64,000 bases of DNA from Coenobita brevimanus (GCA_032717465.1 CM064683.1:40609497-40673496); one strand, 5' to 3'. Counted from the first letter of the stretch, positions 24,784 to 38,169 are shown. Program-made: numbers and translations. Notes: generated by a model not told the origin, from the sequence alone.

Positions 24784-25562
24784 TCAACAAACTGTTTTAG
24801 TTTTGCTTGTAGATCTGGCACTGTCATGAGGGAAGCTGCTTTGCGATGCAGGTCTTGCACGTGACATGGCTGGTGAACGTGATATGACGTTTTGACTGCT
24901 GAGTGAACGTGAAACGTGTCCTTCACCTTGTGACTTAGGTGGTGTTGGGCTGGGAACTATACGAACTGTTTGAGTAGGTATGATACCAAGTTTCTCTTCT
25001 GTCTGTACAGCTAACATGGTTATGTCATCCCTAGGAGGAAACTGAATCTCTAACACAGCGTCTGATGCATCCTTGATAGGCGATTTACTAACCAGGTATA
25101 ACTAAATAACATTGCTACTTTATTAAGTGTTTTTTTTTTTTTTTCCATTTCATCAGTTTCTGTCCACGGCCTATTTCGCAGTGCCTCGAAAATTTCTTTT
25201 CCTGTAGCTGTCTAATGCTTTGCAATAATCTCTAGATGCTGATGAAACATCCTGCTTCCGTGTGGTTACCAAAAAAAAAAAAAAATAAAATAAAAAAGAA
25301 TTTGTTGCGGCATTCATCAAAGGAAGTAAGCGTCTGCAAGAGTCTACATCTTACGAGGGATAACTCCATCATCAAATCGACTCCTAAGATAGGCGACTAT
25401 AAAACTGTCTGTTGCAAGTCCTTTGACTGTAACTGCAGAATGGACATCACTAATGAAATCATACACGCTAATAGCAGGATTCATTCCCGTAAATTTAGAA
25501 CGCGGTGTATCGTCCGAGATGATCATTTCGGGGGCAGGAGGAGTTGCAGGTTGTGACATCAT
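24784..25562 (-). pseudogene. Possible LTR-retroelement gag remnant
   Basis: The minus-strand frame from 25562 to 25344 (72 aa) includes 'PRSKFTGMNPAISVYDFISD' then 'IVAYLRSRFD', which has the flavour of the gag N-terminal capsid region of Ty3/gypsy-type elements (a 'KF.G' phrase, 'FI.D', then a hydrophobic helix). After several breaks and two poly-A-type insertions (25129-25144, 25270-25295), a second minus frame at 25056-24784 (90 aa) is Ser/Pro/Thr/Arg-rich like a gag linker. No zinc knuckle, protease or LTR is seen nearby. Unconfirmed: it could also be an unrelated decayed gene. Confidence 0.3.
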
Positions 25563-26120
25563 ACTTAAAGAACAGCAGAAGGGAACAGATATGTGATGTA
25601 CTGTGAGTTTGAGCTATTTCCCGCAAATAAGCCATTTCGTTTCTAAATCGAGTAAGATTGTAACCTTTCAATATGGGTCGACTTTATTTCATCACCGGAA
25701 GTATGTGTATCATCTTCAGATAATTTACTCCCCTTAATATAAGGAAATGTCACTAAATGGAGAGAAAAATATAAGTACAAAGAAATATTAACAGCTATCA
25801 GTACCAAAATGTGAAATCTAGGCCCGTAGATGTACCATCAGCATTTCAGGTTATTCATAAGGCTCCATATTACTGCTGGATGCTGTACAGGGAGAGGTTT
25901 GTGCTACACTCCCAGAGTCTAGTCGTTCGCTGTCGTTCATAGAATCATTCAGGGAAATGGTAAGACAGTGTCCTTTGTGTGTGACCCAGTGTCTTGGCTA
26001 CTCTGCATACACATAAAATAGTCTTCTCAGCAGATTTGGGAAAAGCACTGGCCACTGCCAACTCATGACATCCTGGCAGCATCTGAGTTTTGAAGACTAA
26101 GCAACAAACTTCCGCTCGCT
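25563..26120. other. No recognisable feature
   Basis: Ordinary AT-rich sequence. Confidence 0.4.
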
Positions 26121-26123
26121 TAC

Positions 26124-26125
<2 letters not shown>

Positions 26126-26154
<29 letters not shown>

Positions 26155-26213
26155 TAGACAGACAGACAGAGACAGAGACAAACAGACAGACTGACAGACA
26201 GACAGACAGAGAC
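26126..26213. repeat. (CAGA)n microsatellite, interrupted
   Basis: CAGA/GACA tetranucleotides with a few substitutions (gatagaca, gagacaga). Confidence 0.93.
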
Positions 26214-26284
26214 ATAGAATCTCTTAGTTGATGGAAGGAGAGAAGTCTACCTTACCTGAGAATGCTGAATTATGTGTCACCTGT

Positions 26285-26720
26285 TGTGACATGTTGATGT
26301 TACATGCAAACAGATTTCTGCGTCACCTGTAGAAAGAGAAGGAACCCACTCTGACTCTAGCGAGATTTTATCTTTAACTCCGTAGAGAAGTCTGTGCAAC
26401 TTGCAGAGAAAAGTCGGCGTCACCTGAAGAGAAGTCGACGTCACGTGTAAAAGGAAGTCAACATCCCGTCCTGAGAGAAGGCGACGTCACCTGTCGACAG
26501 AAGGCGACGTCACCCACAGAGAGCACCAACGATATCCGAAGAGAGCACCTGACGTCATCCTCAAACAGAAATCGATCATATCCTGGACCAGATGATGATG
26601 TAACCTTTGATGATGCAGTCAGTGTCACCTGTAAAGGCAAAACTGTCATCTGGAATGAAGGGAAAGTCGATATTTGGGCAAAAGGAGTTAATGCGACCTG
26701 CAAAGTGACAAATGTCGATG

Positions 26721-26794
<74 letters not shown>

Positions 26795-27399
26795 CGTAGT
26801 TAAAAAAAATAAAAATCAATCTTCCTTGAAGGTACTGAATTCAGTTTCAGTTGCCGTGATATGTAAACATAACAAATCAAAATCCGGCGTCAAACGCAAA
26901 GAGAATTTGACGTCCCTTACAATGAAAAGCTGACATCTGTTGGGAAAAGTTGACGTTACCTGGGGAGAGCTGATGGCGTCACCGGCAGAGAGACACTGAT
27001 GTTTCCTGCAAAGAAGCCGACCTCACTTGTAGGGATAAGGTGACGTTACCTCCGAAGAGTGGTCAGCGTTACCTGCAGAAAGTAGTTGGCGTCACCTGTT
27101 GAGAAAAGACGGAGTCATTTGTAGGGACCAGGGGACGTCAAAGGCAAACCAAAGTAGACATCCAGTTCCAAGAGAAGGCGATGTCACCTGCAGAAAGAAG
27201 TCAGTGTCATCTGCAGAGAGAACTCGGCGCCACCGGCAACGAAAAGTCGATGTCATTTGCAACCATAAGACGATGCAACTTCCAACGAAGCAGTCGATGT
27301 CACCTGGAAAGAAGAACTGAATGTCATTTGCAATGGAAGAGAAGTCGATATGAGCGGAAAAAAAAGGTCATGTCAACTGCAAAGAGACGAAAGTCAATG

Positions 27400-27400
<1 letters not shown>
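26285..27400. repeat. Highly degenerate ~29-bp minisatellite rich in GACGTC / GTCACCTGCAGAGA
   Basis: Variants of 'gaagtcgacgtcacctgca' recur roughly every 25-32 bases through the block (for example near 26405, 26435, 26468, 26497, 27010, 27075, 27180, 27209 and 27290), separated by (GA)n at 26725-26792. No frame spans it. The unit is too diverged to be a young satellite, yet spacing and vocabulary persist for over 1 kb. Confidence 0.7.
26725..26792. repeat. (GA)n microsatellite
   Basis: Perfect GA tract of 68 bp splitting the degenerate minisatellite into two parts. Confidence 0.95.

Positions 27401-27402
<2 letters not shown>

Positions 27403-27453
<51 letters not shown>
27403..27453. repeat. 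(GT)n microsatellite at the LINE 3' end
   Basis: Perfect GT tract; in the orientation of the neighbouring minus-strand LINE it is an (AC)n tail. Confidence 0.95.
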
Positions 27454-27454
<1 letters not shown>

Positions 27455-29009
27455 CTTACCCATTTGTATCTTTACAGGAATGAGTCCGGCTCATACTGTC
27501 CAGTGTTTTTAACTATTTTTATCATACATATCCTTAAATTTATGAATAGTTTTGGCACACATCATTTCATTCGGTAGTGCATTCCACTGATCTATTGCCT
27601 TGTTTGGAAAACTGAATTTCCTTACGTTTTTATCACCTCTCCTTTTACGGAGTTAGTTGCTGTGTCCTCTTGCTGCTGCTTCCCCATAGGTTATATATTC
27701 ATTTTCTCTTTCTCTGAGATGCATTTATACAACATAATCATGTCTCCTCTTTTCCTTCTTTCCTGTAGTGTTGGTAGATTCAGTTTTTCTAGTCTTTCTT
27801 CGCAGCTTAGATCCCGTAAGTTTGGTACCCATCTTGTAGCTGTCCTTTGTACTTTTTCAGTCTTATCTATTTTTTTTTTTTTATTTAGATGAGGATTCCA
27901 GACTCCTGGTGAATGATGTTATTATCTTTCTCAGCATGTCTTCATTTATATATGTGAATGCTATTCTTATATTAGCAAGCAGTTTATACATGTTACGTAC
28001 CTTTTCACTGATGTGGTCAGCCGGCGATAGTCTGTTATTGGTCGTCACTCCGAGGTCCTCCCTTTTTCATATGCAGTATGTAGGATTAAACTTCCTAACT
28101 TATGATCCCAATCTGGTCTTTTTCCACTTTTACCAAACTTGTTCACACTGAGTTCCATTTGCCATTTACTGTTCCATTCATGGAGTCTATTTAATTCTTC
28201 TTGTAGCTCTCTGCAAGAATCTGTGTTAGTAATATTCATTTGTTTGCATCACCAGCAAACATATTTAGATAGCTTCCATTTCCAATGTTACTATGTCATT
28301 TATATATACTAAAAACATAATTGGTGCCAGCACCAAGCCCTATGGAACTCTGCTAGTCACTTCCTTCCATGATGAGTAATTTCCCTTAGTAGTGTTCTCA
28401 TTTCCCTTTTCCTGAGAAAATCCTGCATCCAACAGTACTAGTTCCCTTGGATACCTCCTTGACAGTGCAGTTTCCATAAACTTCTTTGGTGCAGTACTCT
28501 GTCAAATGCTTTCTTGAAATCTAAATAGGTACTGCCCACCTATCTTTCTCTTTTCTGTAAAGTTTCTGTAACTGTATCATAGTAGCTTAATAGATTAGTA
28601 ACACATGATTTTCCCTTTCTAAGACCGAGCTGCCTTTCTGTTATCATTCTGTGTTCTTATAGATGGTTTACCGAAACTTTTCTTAACAGCTTTTCTAGTA
28701 TCTTACTTATAACACTGGTCAGTGATACTGGTTGGTAGGGGAATAATGTTTGTTTTCTTGCAAATATCAGGTAAACTTGAACTAAGGATTCCTTAAATAT
28801 TAAACATAATGATCTGCTTAACTCTTCTGCACATTCATGTATCACCCAACCTGAAATTTCGTCAGGACCATATGCTTTTCCTTTGATTAATTTACTTAAC
28901 TCTTCCTGTACTGTACTTCATTTTCTTATATTTGTATACATGGTAATATGTGTGAGCATGAATTGTTCCATAATTATCAGTCTTTACAATATTTTCTTCA
29001 GTTAAAACT
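27454..29009 (-). pseudogene. Decayed CR1/Jockey-type LINE reverse transcriptase
   Basis: On the minus strand, in several frames broken by stops and shifts: from about 28857 'EISGWVIHECAEELS' and 'PVSLTSVISKILEKLLR' (reverse-transcriptase N-terminal motifs), near 28300 'YINDIV', then at 28270-28250 an active-site phrase that reads FAGD where FADD/YADD is expected, 'ELNRLHEWNSKWQMELSVNK' at about 28200-28140, and near the 3' end 'KRRGDKNVRKFSF' and 'IDQWNALPNE' (27650-27560), a C-terminal signature of this LINE group. The Asp-to-Gly change and frame breaks show it is dead. It ends against a (GT)n tract at 27403 and on the other side runs into the assembly gap, so its 5' extent is unknown. Confidence 0.8.
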
Positions 29010-29109
29010 NNNNNNNNNNNNNNNNNNNNNNNNNNNNNNNNNNNNNNNNNNNNNNNNNNNNNNNNNNNNNNNNNNNNNNNNNNNNNNNNNNNNNNNNNNN
29101 NNNNNNNNN
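29010..29109. other. Assembly gap (100 N)
   Basis: Exactly 100 N. Such a round length usually denotes a gap of unknown size. It separates the decayed LINE from the satellite array, so the true array length and the junction are not known. Confidence 0.99.
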
Positions 29110-32100
29110 AACTAGATCCTGTCTCAGCTGTGCCTAGACAGACCAGTTATTACCTGGTGGACATAACTAGATCCTGTCTCAGCTGTGCCTAGACAGACCA
29201 GTTATTACCTGGTGGACATAACTAGATCCTATCTCAGCTGTGCCTAGACAGACCAGTTATTACCTGGTGGACATAACTAGATCCTATCTCAGCTGTGCCT
29301 AGACAGACCAGTTATTACCTGGTGGACATAACTAGAGCCTGTCTCAGCTGTGCCTAGACAGACCAGTTATTACCTGGTGGACATAACTAGAGCCTGTCTC
29401 AGCTGTGCCTAGACAGACCAGTTATTACCTGGTGGACATAACTAGAGCCTGTCTCAGCTGTGCCTAGACAGACCAGTTATTACCTGGTGGACATAACTAG
29501 ATCCTATCTCAGCTGTGCCTAGACAGACCAGTTATTACCTGGTGGACATAACTAGATCCTATCTCAGCTGTGCCTAGACAGACCAGTTATTACCTGGTGG
29601 ACATAACTAGAGCCTATCTCAGCTGTGCCTAGACAGACCAGTTATTACCTGGTGGACATAACTAGATCCTATCTCAGCTGTGCCTAGACAGACCAGTTAT
29701 TACCTGGTGGACATAACTAGATCCTATCTCAGCTGTGCCTAGACAGACCAGTTATTACCTGGTGGACATAACTAGATCCTATCTCAGCTGTGCCTAGACA
29801 GACCAGTTATTACCTGGTGGACATAACTAGATCCTATCTCAGCTGTGCCTAGACAGACCAGTTATTACCTGGTGGACATAACTAGATCATGTCTCAGCTG
29901 TGCCTAGACAGACCAGTTATTACCTGGTGGACATAACTAGATCCTGTCTCAGCTGTGCCTAGACAGACCAGTTATTACCTGGTGGACATAACTAGATGCT
30001 ATCTCAGCTGTGCCTAGACAGACCAGTTATTACCTGGTGGACATAACTAGATCCTATCTCAGCTGTGCCTAGACAGACCAGTTATTACCTGGTGGACATA
30101 ACTAGAGCCTATCTCAGCTGTGCCTAGACAGACCAGTTATTACCTGGTGGACATAACTAGAGCCTATCTCAGCTGTGCCTAGACAGACCAGTTATTACCT
30201 GGTGGACATAACTAGAGCCTATCTCAGCTGTGCCTAGACAGACCAGTTATTACCTGGTGGACATAACTAGAGCCTATCTCAGCTGTGCCTAGACAGACCA
30301 GTTATTACCTGGTGGACATAACTAGATCCTATCTCAGCTGTGCCTAGACAGACCAGTTATTACCTGGTGGACATAACTAGAGCCTATCTCAGCTGTGCCT
30401 AGACAGACCAGTTATTACCTGGTGGACATAACTAGATCCTGTCTCAGCTGTGCCTAGACAGACCAGTTATTACCTGGTGGACATAACTAGATCCTGTCTC
30501 AGCTGTGCCTAGACAGACCAGTTATTACCTGGTGGACATAACTAGATCCTGTCTCAGCTGTGCCTAGACAGACCAGTTATTACCTGGTGGACATAACTAG
30601 ATCCTATCTCAGCTGTGCCAAGACAGACCAGTTATTACCTGGTGGACATAACTAGATCCTATCTCAGCTGTGCCTAGACAGACCAGTTATTACCTGGTGG
30701 ACATAACTAGAGCCTATCTCAGCTGTGCCTAGACAGACCAGTTATTACCTGGTGGACATAACTAGAGCCTATCTCAGCTGTGCCTAGACAGACCAGTTAT
30801 TACCTGGTGGACATAACTAGAGCCTATCTCAGCTGTGCCTAGACAGACCAGTTATTACCTGGTGGACATAACTAGAGCCTATCTCAGCTGTGCCTAGACA
30901 GACCAGTTATTACCTGGTGGACATAACTAGAGCCTGTCTCAGCTGTGCCTAGACAGACCAGTTATTACCTGGTGGACATAACTAGAGCCTGTCTCAGCTG
31001 TGCCTAGACAGACCAGTTATTACCTGGTGGACATAACTAGAGCCTGTCTCAGCTGTGTCTAGACAGACCAGTTATTACCTGGTGGACATAACTAGAGCCT
31101 GTCTCAGCTGTGCCTAGACAGACCAGTTATTACCTGGTGGACATAACTAGAGCCTATCTCAGCTGTGCCTAGACAGACCAGTTATTACCTGGTGGACATA
31201 ACTAGAGCCTATCTCAGCTGTGCCTAGACAGACCAGTTATTACCTGGTGGACATAACTAGATCCTATCTCAGCTGTGCCTAGACAGACCAGTTATTACCT
31301 GGTGGACATAACTAGAGCCTATCTCAGCTGTGAATAGACAGACCAGTTATTACCTGGTGGACATAACTAGAGCCTATCTCAGCTGTGCCTAGACAGACCA
31401 GTTATTACCTGGTGGACATAACTAGATCCTATCTCAGCTGTGCCTAGACAGACCAGTTATTACCTGGTGGACATAACTAGATCCTATCTCAGCTGTGCCT
31501 AGACAGACCAGTTATTACCTGGTGGACATAACTAGAGCCTATCTCAGCTGTGCCTAGACAGACCAGTTATTACCTGGTGGACATAACTAGAGCCTATCTC
31601 AGCTGTGCCTAGACAGACCAGTTATTACCTGGTGGACATAACTAGAGCCTATCTCAGCTGTGCCTAGACAGACCAGTTATTACCTGGTTGACATAACTAG
31701 AGCCTATCTCAGCTGTGCTTAGACAGACCAGTTATTACCTGGTGGACATAACTAGATCCTGTCTCAGCTGTGCCTAGACAGACCAGTTATTACCTGGTGG
31801 ACATAACTAGATCCTGTCTCAGCTGTGCCTAGACAGACCAGTTATTACCTGGTGGACATAACTAGATCCTGTCTCAGCTGTGCCTAGACAGACCAGTTAT
31901 TACCTGGTGGACATAACTAGATCCTATCTCAGCTGTGCCTAGACAGACCAGTTATTACCTGGTGGACATAACTAGATCCTATCTCAGCTGTGCCTAGACA
32001 GACCAGTTATTACCTGGTGGACATAACTAGAGCCTGTCTCAGCTGTGCCTAGACAGACCAGTTATTACCTGGTGGACATAACTAGAGCCTGTCTCAGCTG

Positions 32101-35100
32101 TGCCTAGACAGACCAGTTATTACCTGGTGGACATAACTAGAGCCTGTCTCAGCTGTGCCTAGACAGACCAGTTATTACCTGGTGGACATAACTAGATCCT
32201 ATCTCAGCTGTGCCTAGACAGACCAGTTATTACCTGGTGGACATAACTAGATCCTATCTCAGCTGTGCCTAGACAGACCAGTTATTACCTGGTGGACATA
32301 ACTAGAGCCTATCTCAGCTGTGCCTAGACAGACCAGTTATTACCTGGTGGACATAACTAGATCCTATCTCAGCTGTGCCTAGACAGACCAGTTATTACCT
32401 GGTGGACATAACTAGATCCTATCTCAGCTGTGCCTAGACAGACCAGTTATTACCTGGTGGACATAACTAGATCCTATCTCAGCTGTGCCTAGACAGACCA
32501 GTTATTACCTGGTGGACATAACTAGATCCTATCTCAGCTGTGCCTAGACAGACCAGTTATTACCTGGTGGACATAACTAGATCATGTCTCAGCTGTGCCT
32601 AGACAGACCAGTTATTACCTGGTGGACATAACTAGATCCTGTCTCAGCTGTGCCTAGACAGACCAGTTATTACCTGGTGGACATAACTAGATGCTATCTC
32701 AGCTGTGCCTAGACAGACCAGTTATTACCTGGTGGACATAACTAGATCCTATCTCAGCTGTGCCTAGACAGACCAGTTATTACCTGGTGGACATAACTAG
32801 AGCCTATCTCAGCTGTGCCTAGACAGACCAGTTATTACCTGGTGGACATAACTAGAGCCTATCTCAGCTGTGCCTAGACAGACCAGTTATTACCTGGTGG
32901 ACATAACTAGAGCCTATCTCAGCTGTGCCTAGACAGACCAGTTATTACCTGGTGGACATAACTAGAGCCTATCTCAGCTGTGCCTAGACAGACCAGTTAT
33001 TACCTGGTGGACATAACTAGATCCTATCTCAGCTGTGCCTAGACAGACCAGTTATTACCTGGTGGACATAACTAGAGCCTATCTCAGCTGTGCCTAGACA
33101 GACCAGTTATTACCTGGTGGACATAACTAGATCCTGTCTCAGCTGTGCCTAGACAGACCAGTTATTACCTGGTGGACATAACTAGATCCTGTCTCAGCTG
33201 TGCCTAGACAGACCAGTTATTACCTGGTGGACATAACTAGATCCTGTCTCAGCTGTGCCTAGACAGACCAGTTATTACCTGGTGGACATAACTAGATCCT
33301 ATCTCAGCTGTGCCCAGACAGACCAGTTATTACCTGGTGGACATAACTAGATCCTATCTCAGCTGTGCCTAGACAGACCAGTTATTACCTGGTGGACATA
33401 ACTAGAGCCTATCTCAGCTGTGCCTAGACAGACCAGTTATTACCTGGTGGACATAACTAGAGCCTATCTCAGCTGTGCCTAGACAGACCAGTTATTACCT
33501 GGTGGACATAACTAGAGCCTATCTCAGCTGTGCCTAGACAGACCAGTTATTACCTGGTGGACATAACTAGAGCCTATCTCAGCTGTGCCTAGACAGACCA
33601 GTTATTACCTGGTGGACATAACTAGAGCCTGTCTCAGCTGTGCCTAGACAGACCAGTTATTACCTGGTGGACATAACTAGAGCCTGTCTCAGCTGTGCCT
33701 AGACAGACCAGTTATTACCTGGTGGACATAACTAGAGCCTGTCTCAGCTGTGTCTAGACAGACCAGTTATTACCTGGTGGACATAACTAGAGCCTATCTC
33801 AGCTGTGCCTAGACAGACCAGTTATTACCTGGTGGACATAACTAGAGCCTATCTCAGCTGTGCCTAGACAGACCAGTTATTACCTGGTGGACATAACTAG
33901 AGCCTATCTCAGCTGTGCCTAGACAGACCAGTTATTACCTGGTGGACATAACTAGAGCCTATCTCAGCTGTGCCTAGACAGACCAGTTATTACCTGGTGG
34001 ACATAACTAGAGCCTATCTCAGCTGTGCCTAGACAGACCAGTTATTACCTGGTGAACATAACTAGAGCCTATCTCAGCCGTGCCTAGACAGACCAGTTAT
34101 TACCTGGTGGACATAACTAGAGCCTATCTCAGCTGTGCCTAGAGAGACCAGTTATTACCTGGTGGACATAACTAGAGCCTATCTCAGCTGTGCCTAGACA
34201 GACCAGTTATTACCTGGTGGACATAACTAGATCCTATCTCAGCTGTGCCTAGACAGACCAGTTATTACCTGGTGGACATAACTATATCCTATCTCAGCTG
34301 TGCCTAGACAGACCAGTTATTACCTGGTGGACATAACTAGAGCCTGTCTCAGCTGTGCCTAGACAGACCAGTTATTACCTGGTGGACATAACTAGATCCT
34401 GTCTCAGCTGTGCCTAGACAGACCAGTTATTACCTGGTGGACATAACTAGATCCTGTCTCAGCTGTGCCCAGACAGACCAGTTATTACCTGGTGGACATA
34501 ACTAGATCCTGTCTCAGCTGTGCCCAGACAGACCAGTTATTACCTGGTGGACATAACTAGATCCTCTCTCAGCTGTGCCCAGACAGACCAGTTATTACCT
34601 GGTGGACATAACTAGATCCTATCTCAGCTGTGCCCAGACAGACCAGTTATTACCTGGTGGACATAACTAGATCCTATCTCAGCTGTGCCTAGACAGACCA
34701 GTTATTACCTGGTGGACATAACTAGATCCTATCTCAGCTGTGCCTAGACAGACCAGTTATTACCTGGTGGACATAACTAGATCCTATCTCAGCTGTGCCT
34801 AGACAGACCAGTTATTACCTGGTGGACATAACTAGATCGTATCTCAGCTGTGCCTAGACAGACCAGTTATTACCTGGTGGACATAACTAGATCGTATCTC
34901 AGCTGTGCCTAGACAGACCAGTTATTACCTGGTGGACATAACTAGAGCCTATCTCAGCTGTGCCTAGACAGACCAGTTATTACCTGGTGGAAATAACTAG
35001 AGCCTATCGCAGCTGTGCCTAGACAGACCAGTTATTACCTGGTGGACATAACTAGAGCCTATCTCAGCTGTGCCTAGACAGACCAGTTATTACCTGGTGG

Positions 35101-37822
35101 ACATAACTAGATCCTATCTCAGCTGTGCCTAGACAGACCAGTTATTACCTGGTGGACATAACTAGAGCCTATCTCAGCTGTGCCTAGACAGACCAGTTAT
35201 TACCTGGTGGACATAACTAGATCCTATCTCAGCTGTGCCTAGACAGACCAGTTATTACCTGGTGGACATAACTAGAGCCTATCTCAGCTGTGCCTAGACA
35301 GACCAGTTATTACCTGGTGGACATAACTAGAGCCTATCTCAGCTGTGCCTAGACAGACCAGTTATTACCTGGTGGACATAACTAGATCCTATCTCAGCTG
35401 TGCCTAGACAGACCAGTTATTACCTGGTGGACATAACTAGAGCTTATCTCAGCTGTGCCTAGACAGACCAGTTATTACCTGGTGGACATAACTAGAGCCT
35501 ATCTCAGCTGTGCCTAGACAGACCAGTTATTACCTGGTGGACATAACTAGAGCCTATCTCAGCTGTGCCTAGACAGACCAGTTATTACCTGGTGGACATA
35601 ACTAGAGCCTATCTCAGCTGTGCCTAGACAGACCAGTTATTACCTGGTGGACATAACTAGATCCTATCTCAGCTGTGCCTAGACAGACCAGTTATTACCT
35701 GGTGGACATAACTAGATCCTATCTCAGCTGTGCCTAGACAGACCAGTTATTACCTGGTGGACATAACTAGATCCTATCTCAGCTGTGCCTAGACAGACCA
35801 GTTATTACCTGGTGGACATAACTAGATCCTATCTCAGCTGTGCCTAGACAGACCAGTTATTACCTGGTGGACATAACTAGATCCTATCTCAGCTGTGCCT
35901 AGACAGACCAGTTATTACCTGGTGGACATAACTAGATCCTATCTCAGCTGTGCCTAGACAGACCAGTTATTACCTGGTGGACATAACTAGATCCTATCTC
36001 AGCTGTGCCTAGACAGACCAGTTATTACCTGGTGGACATAACTAGAGCCTATCTCAGCTGTGCCTAGACAGACCAGTTATTACCTGGTGGACATAACTAG
36101 ATCCTATCTCAGCTGTGCCTAGACAGACCAGTTATTACCTGGTGGACATAACTAGATCCTATCTCAGCTGTGCCTAGACAGACCAGTTATTACCTGGTGG
36201 ACATAACTAGAGCCTATCTCAGCTGTGCCTAGACAGATCAGTTATTACCTGGTGGACATAACTAGATCCTATCTCAGCTGTGCCTAGACAGACCAGTTAT
36301 TACCTGGTGGACATAACTAGATCCTATCTCAGCTGTGCCTAGACAGACCAGTTATTACCTGGTGGACATAACTAGATCCTATCTCAGCTGTGCCTAGACA
36401 GACCAGTTATTACCTGGTGGACATAACTAGATCCTATCTCAGCTGTGCCTAGACAGACCAGTTATTACCTGGTGGACATAACTAGATCCTATCTCAGCTG
36501 TGCCTAGACAGACCAGTTATTACCTGGTGGACATAACTAGATCCTATCTCAGCTGTGCCTAGACAGACCAGTTATTACCTGGTGGACATAACTAGAGCCT
36601 ATCTCAGCTGTGCCTAGACAGACCAGTTATTACCTGGTGGACATAACTAGATCCTATCTCAGCTGTGCCTAGACAGACCAGTTATTACCTGGTGGACATA
36701 ACTAGAGCCTATCTCAGCTGTGCCTAGACAGACCAGTTATTACCTGGTGGACATAACTAGATCCTATCTCAGCTGTGCCTAGACAGACCAGTTATTACCT
36801 GGTGGACATAACTAGAGCCTATCTCAGGTGTGCCTAGACAGACCAGTTATTACCTGGTGGACATAACTAGAGCCTATCTCAGCTGTGCCTAGACAGACCA
36901 GTTATTACCTGGTGGACATAACTAGAGCCTATCTCAGCTGTGCCTAGACAGACCAGTTATTACCTGGTGGACATAACTAGATCCTATCTCAGCTGTGCCT
37001 AGACAGACCAGTTATTACCTGGTGGACATAACTAGATCCTGTCTCAGCTGTGCCTAGACAGACCAGTTATTACCTGGTGGACATAACTAGATCCTATCTC
37101 AGCTGTGCCTAGACAGACCAGTTATTACCTGGTGGACATAACTAGAGCCTATCTCAGCTGTGCCTAGACAGACCAGTTATTACCTGGTGGACATAACTAG
37201 AGCCTATCTCAGCTGTGCCTAGACAGACCAGTTATTACCTGGTGGACATAACTAGATCCTATCTCAGCTGTGCCTAGACAGACCAGTTATTACCTGGTGG
37301 ACATAACTAGATCCTATCTCAGCTGTGCCTAGACAGACCAGTTATTACCTGGTGGACATAACTAGATCCTATCTCAGCTGTGCCTAGACAGACCAGTTAT
37401 TACCTGGTGGACATAACTAGATCCTCTCTCAGCTGTGCCTAGACAGACCAGTTATTACCTGGTGGACATATCTAGATCCTATCTCAGCTGTGCCTAGACA
37501 GACCAGTTATTACCTGGTGGACATAACTAGATCCTATCTCTGCTGTGCCTGGACAGACCAGTTATTACCTGGTGGACATAACTAGATCCTATCTCAGCTG
37601 TGCCTGGACAGACCAGTTATTACCTGGTGGACATAACTAGATCCTATCTCAGCTGTGCCTGGACAGACCAGTTATTACCTGGTGGACATAACTAGATCCT
37701 ATCTCAGCTGTGCCTAGACAGACCAGTTATTACCTGGTGGACATAACTAAATCCTATCTCAGCTGTGCCTAGAGAGACCAGTTATTACCTGGTGGACATA
37801 ACTAGATCCTATCTCAGCTGTA
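29110..37822. repeat. 55-bp satellite array, 158 full units plus a partial one
   Basis: Units start 'actaga' at 29111 and every 55 bp after that to 37801, where a truncated unit ends at about 37822. The register never slips: no insertion or deletion is visible in 8.7 kb. Two dimorphic sites give most of the variation (agaTcct/agaGcct and cctGtctc/cctAtctc). Each unit contains a potential hairpin (ccagttat ... ataactag, one mismatch, 12-base loop) and a CAGCTG palindrome. Units with rarer changes cluster locally, for example five successive units with 'tgcccagaca' around 34466-34650 and three with 'tgcctggaca' around 37548-37670. It has no unique spacers, so it is not a CRISPR-like array, and no frame spans it. 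Confidence 0.99.
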
Positions 37823-38169
37823 GGGACTTACAAGGGATTCTCCGATAATTTTTCCTGACAGTTGTCCTGAGTCTTTTTTTCCGGGTTTAAGGCTATTTCC
37901 CCGAGTCTTCTTGCCCCGGGGATGTCTTGTTCCTGGCTCTTCTCTCTCCTGGGGTCTTCTTCCATTTAAGAGGGCAGAGGAGGCTTGGAGGCATGCGTGA
38001 CCACATTGACTGCCTCTTCAGGGATGGAGATCGAGGCAGTTTGTTGTGGCTAAGCAGCAGACAGATTAATATGGTGAGGGCTTCCCGGTCTTCTTGTGCA
38101 ATTGCAATTGCAGATGGTATGCATGCAGCTTTGTTTGCCTTGGTGGTATTATTCTCATCAGCTGCACAT
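37823..38169. other. No recognisable feature
   Basis: Unique sequence between the satellite and the Y-box pseudogene. It may include the 3' part of the retrocopy, but I cannot match it to anything. Confidence 0.4.

Noticed and set aside
29110..37822. CRISPR-like or telomeric array
   Set aside because: Contiguous 55-bp units with no unique spacers, eukaryotic context, and unit far longer than telomeric repeats.
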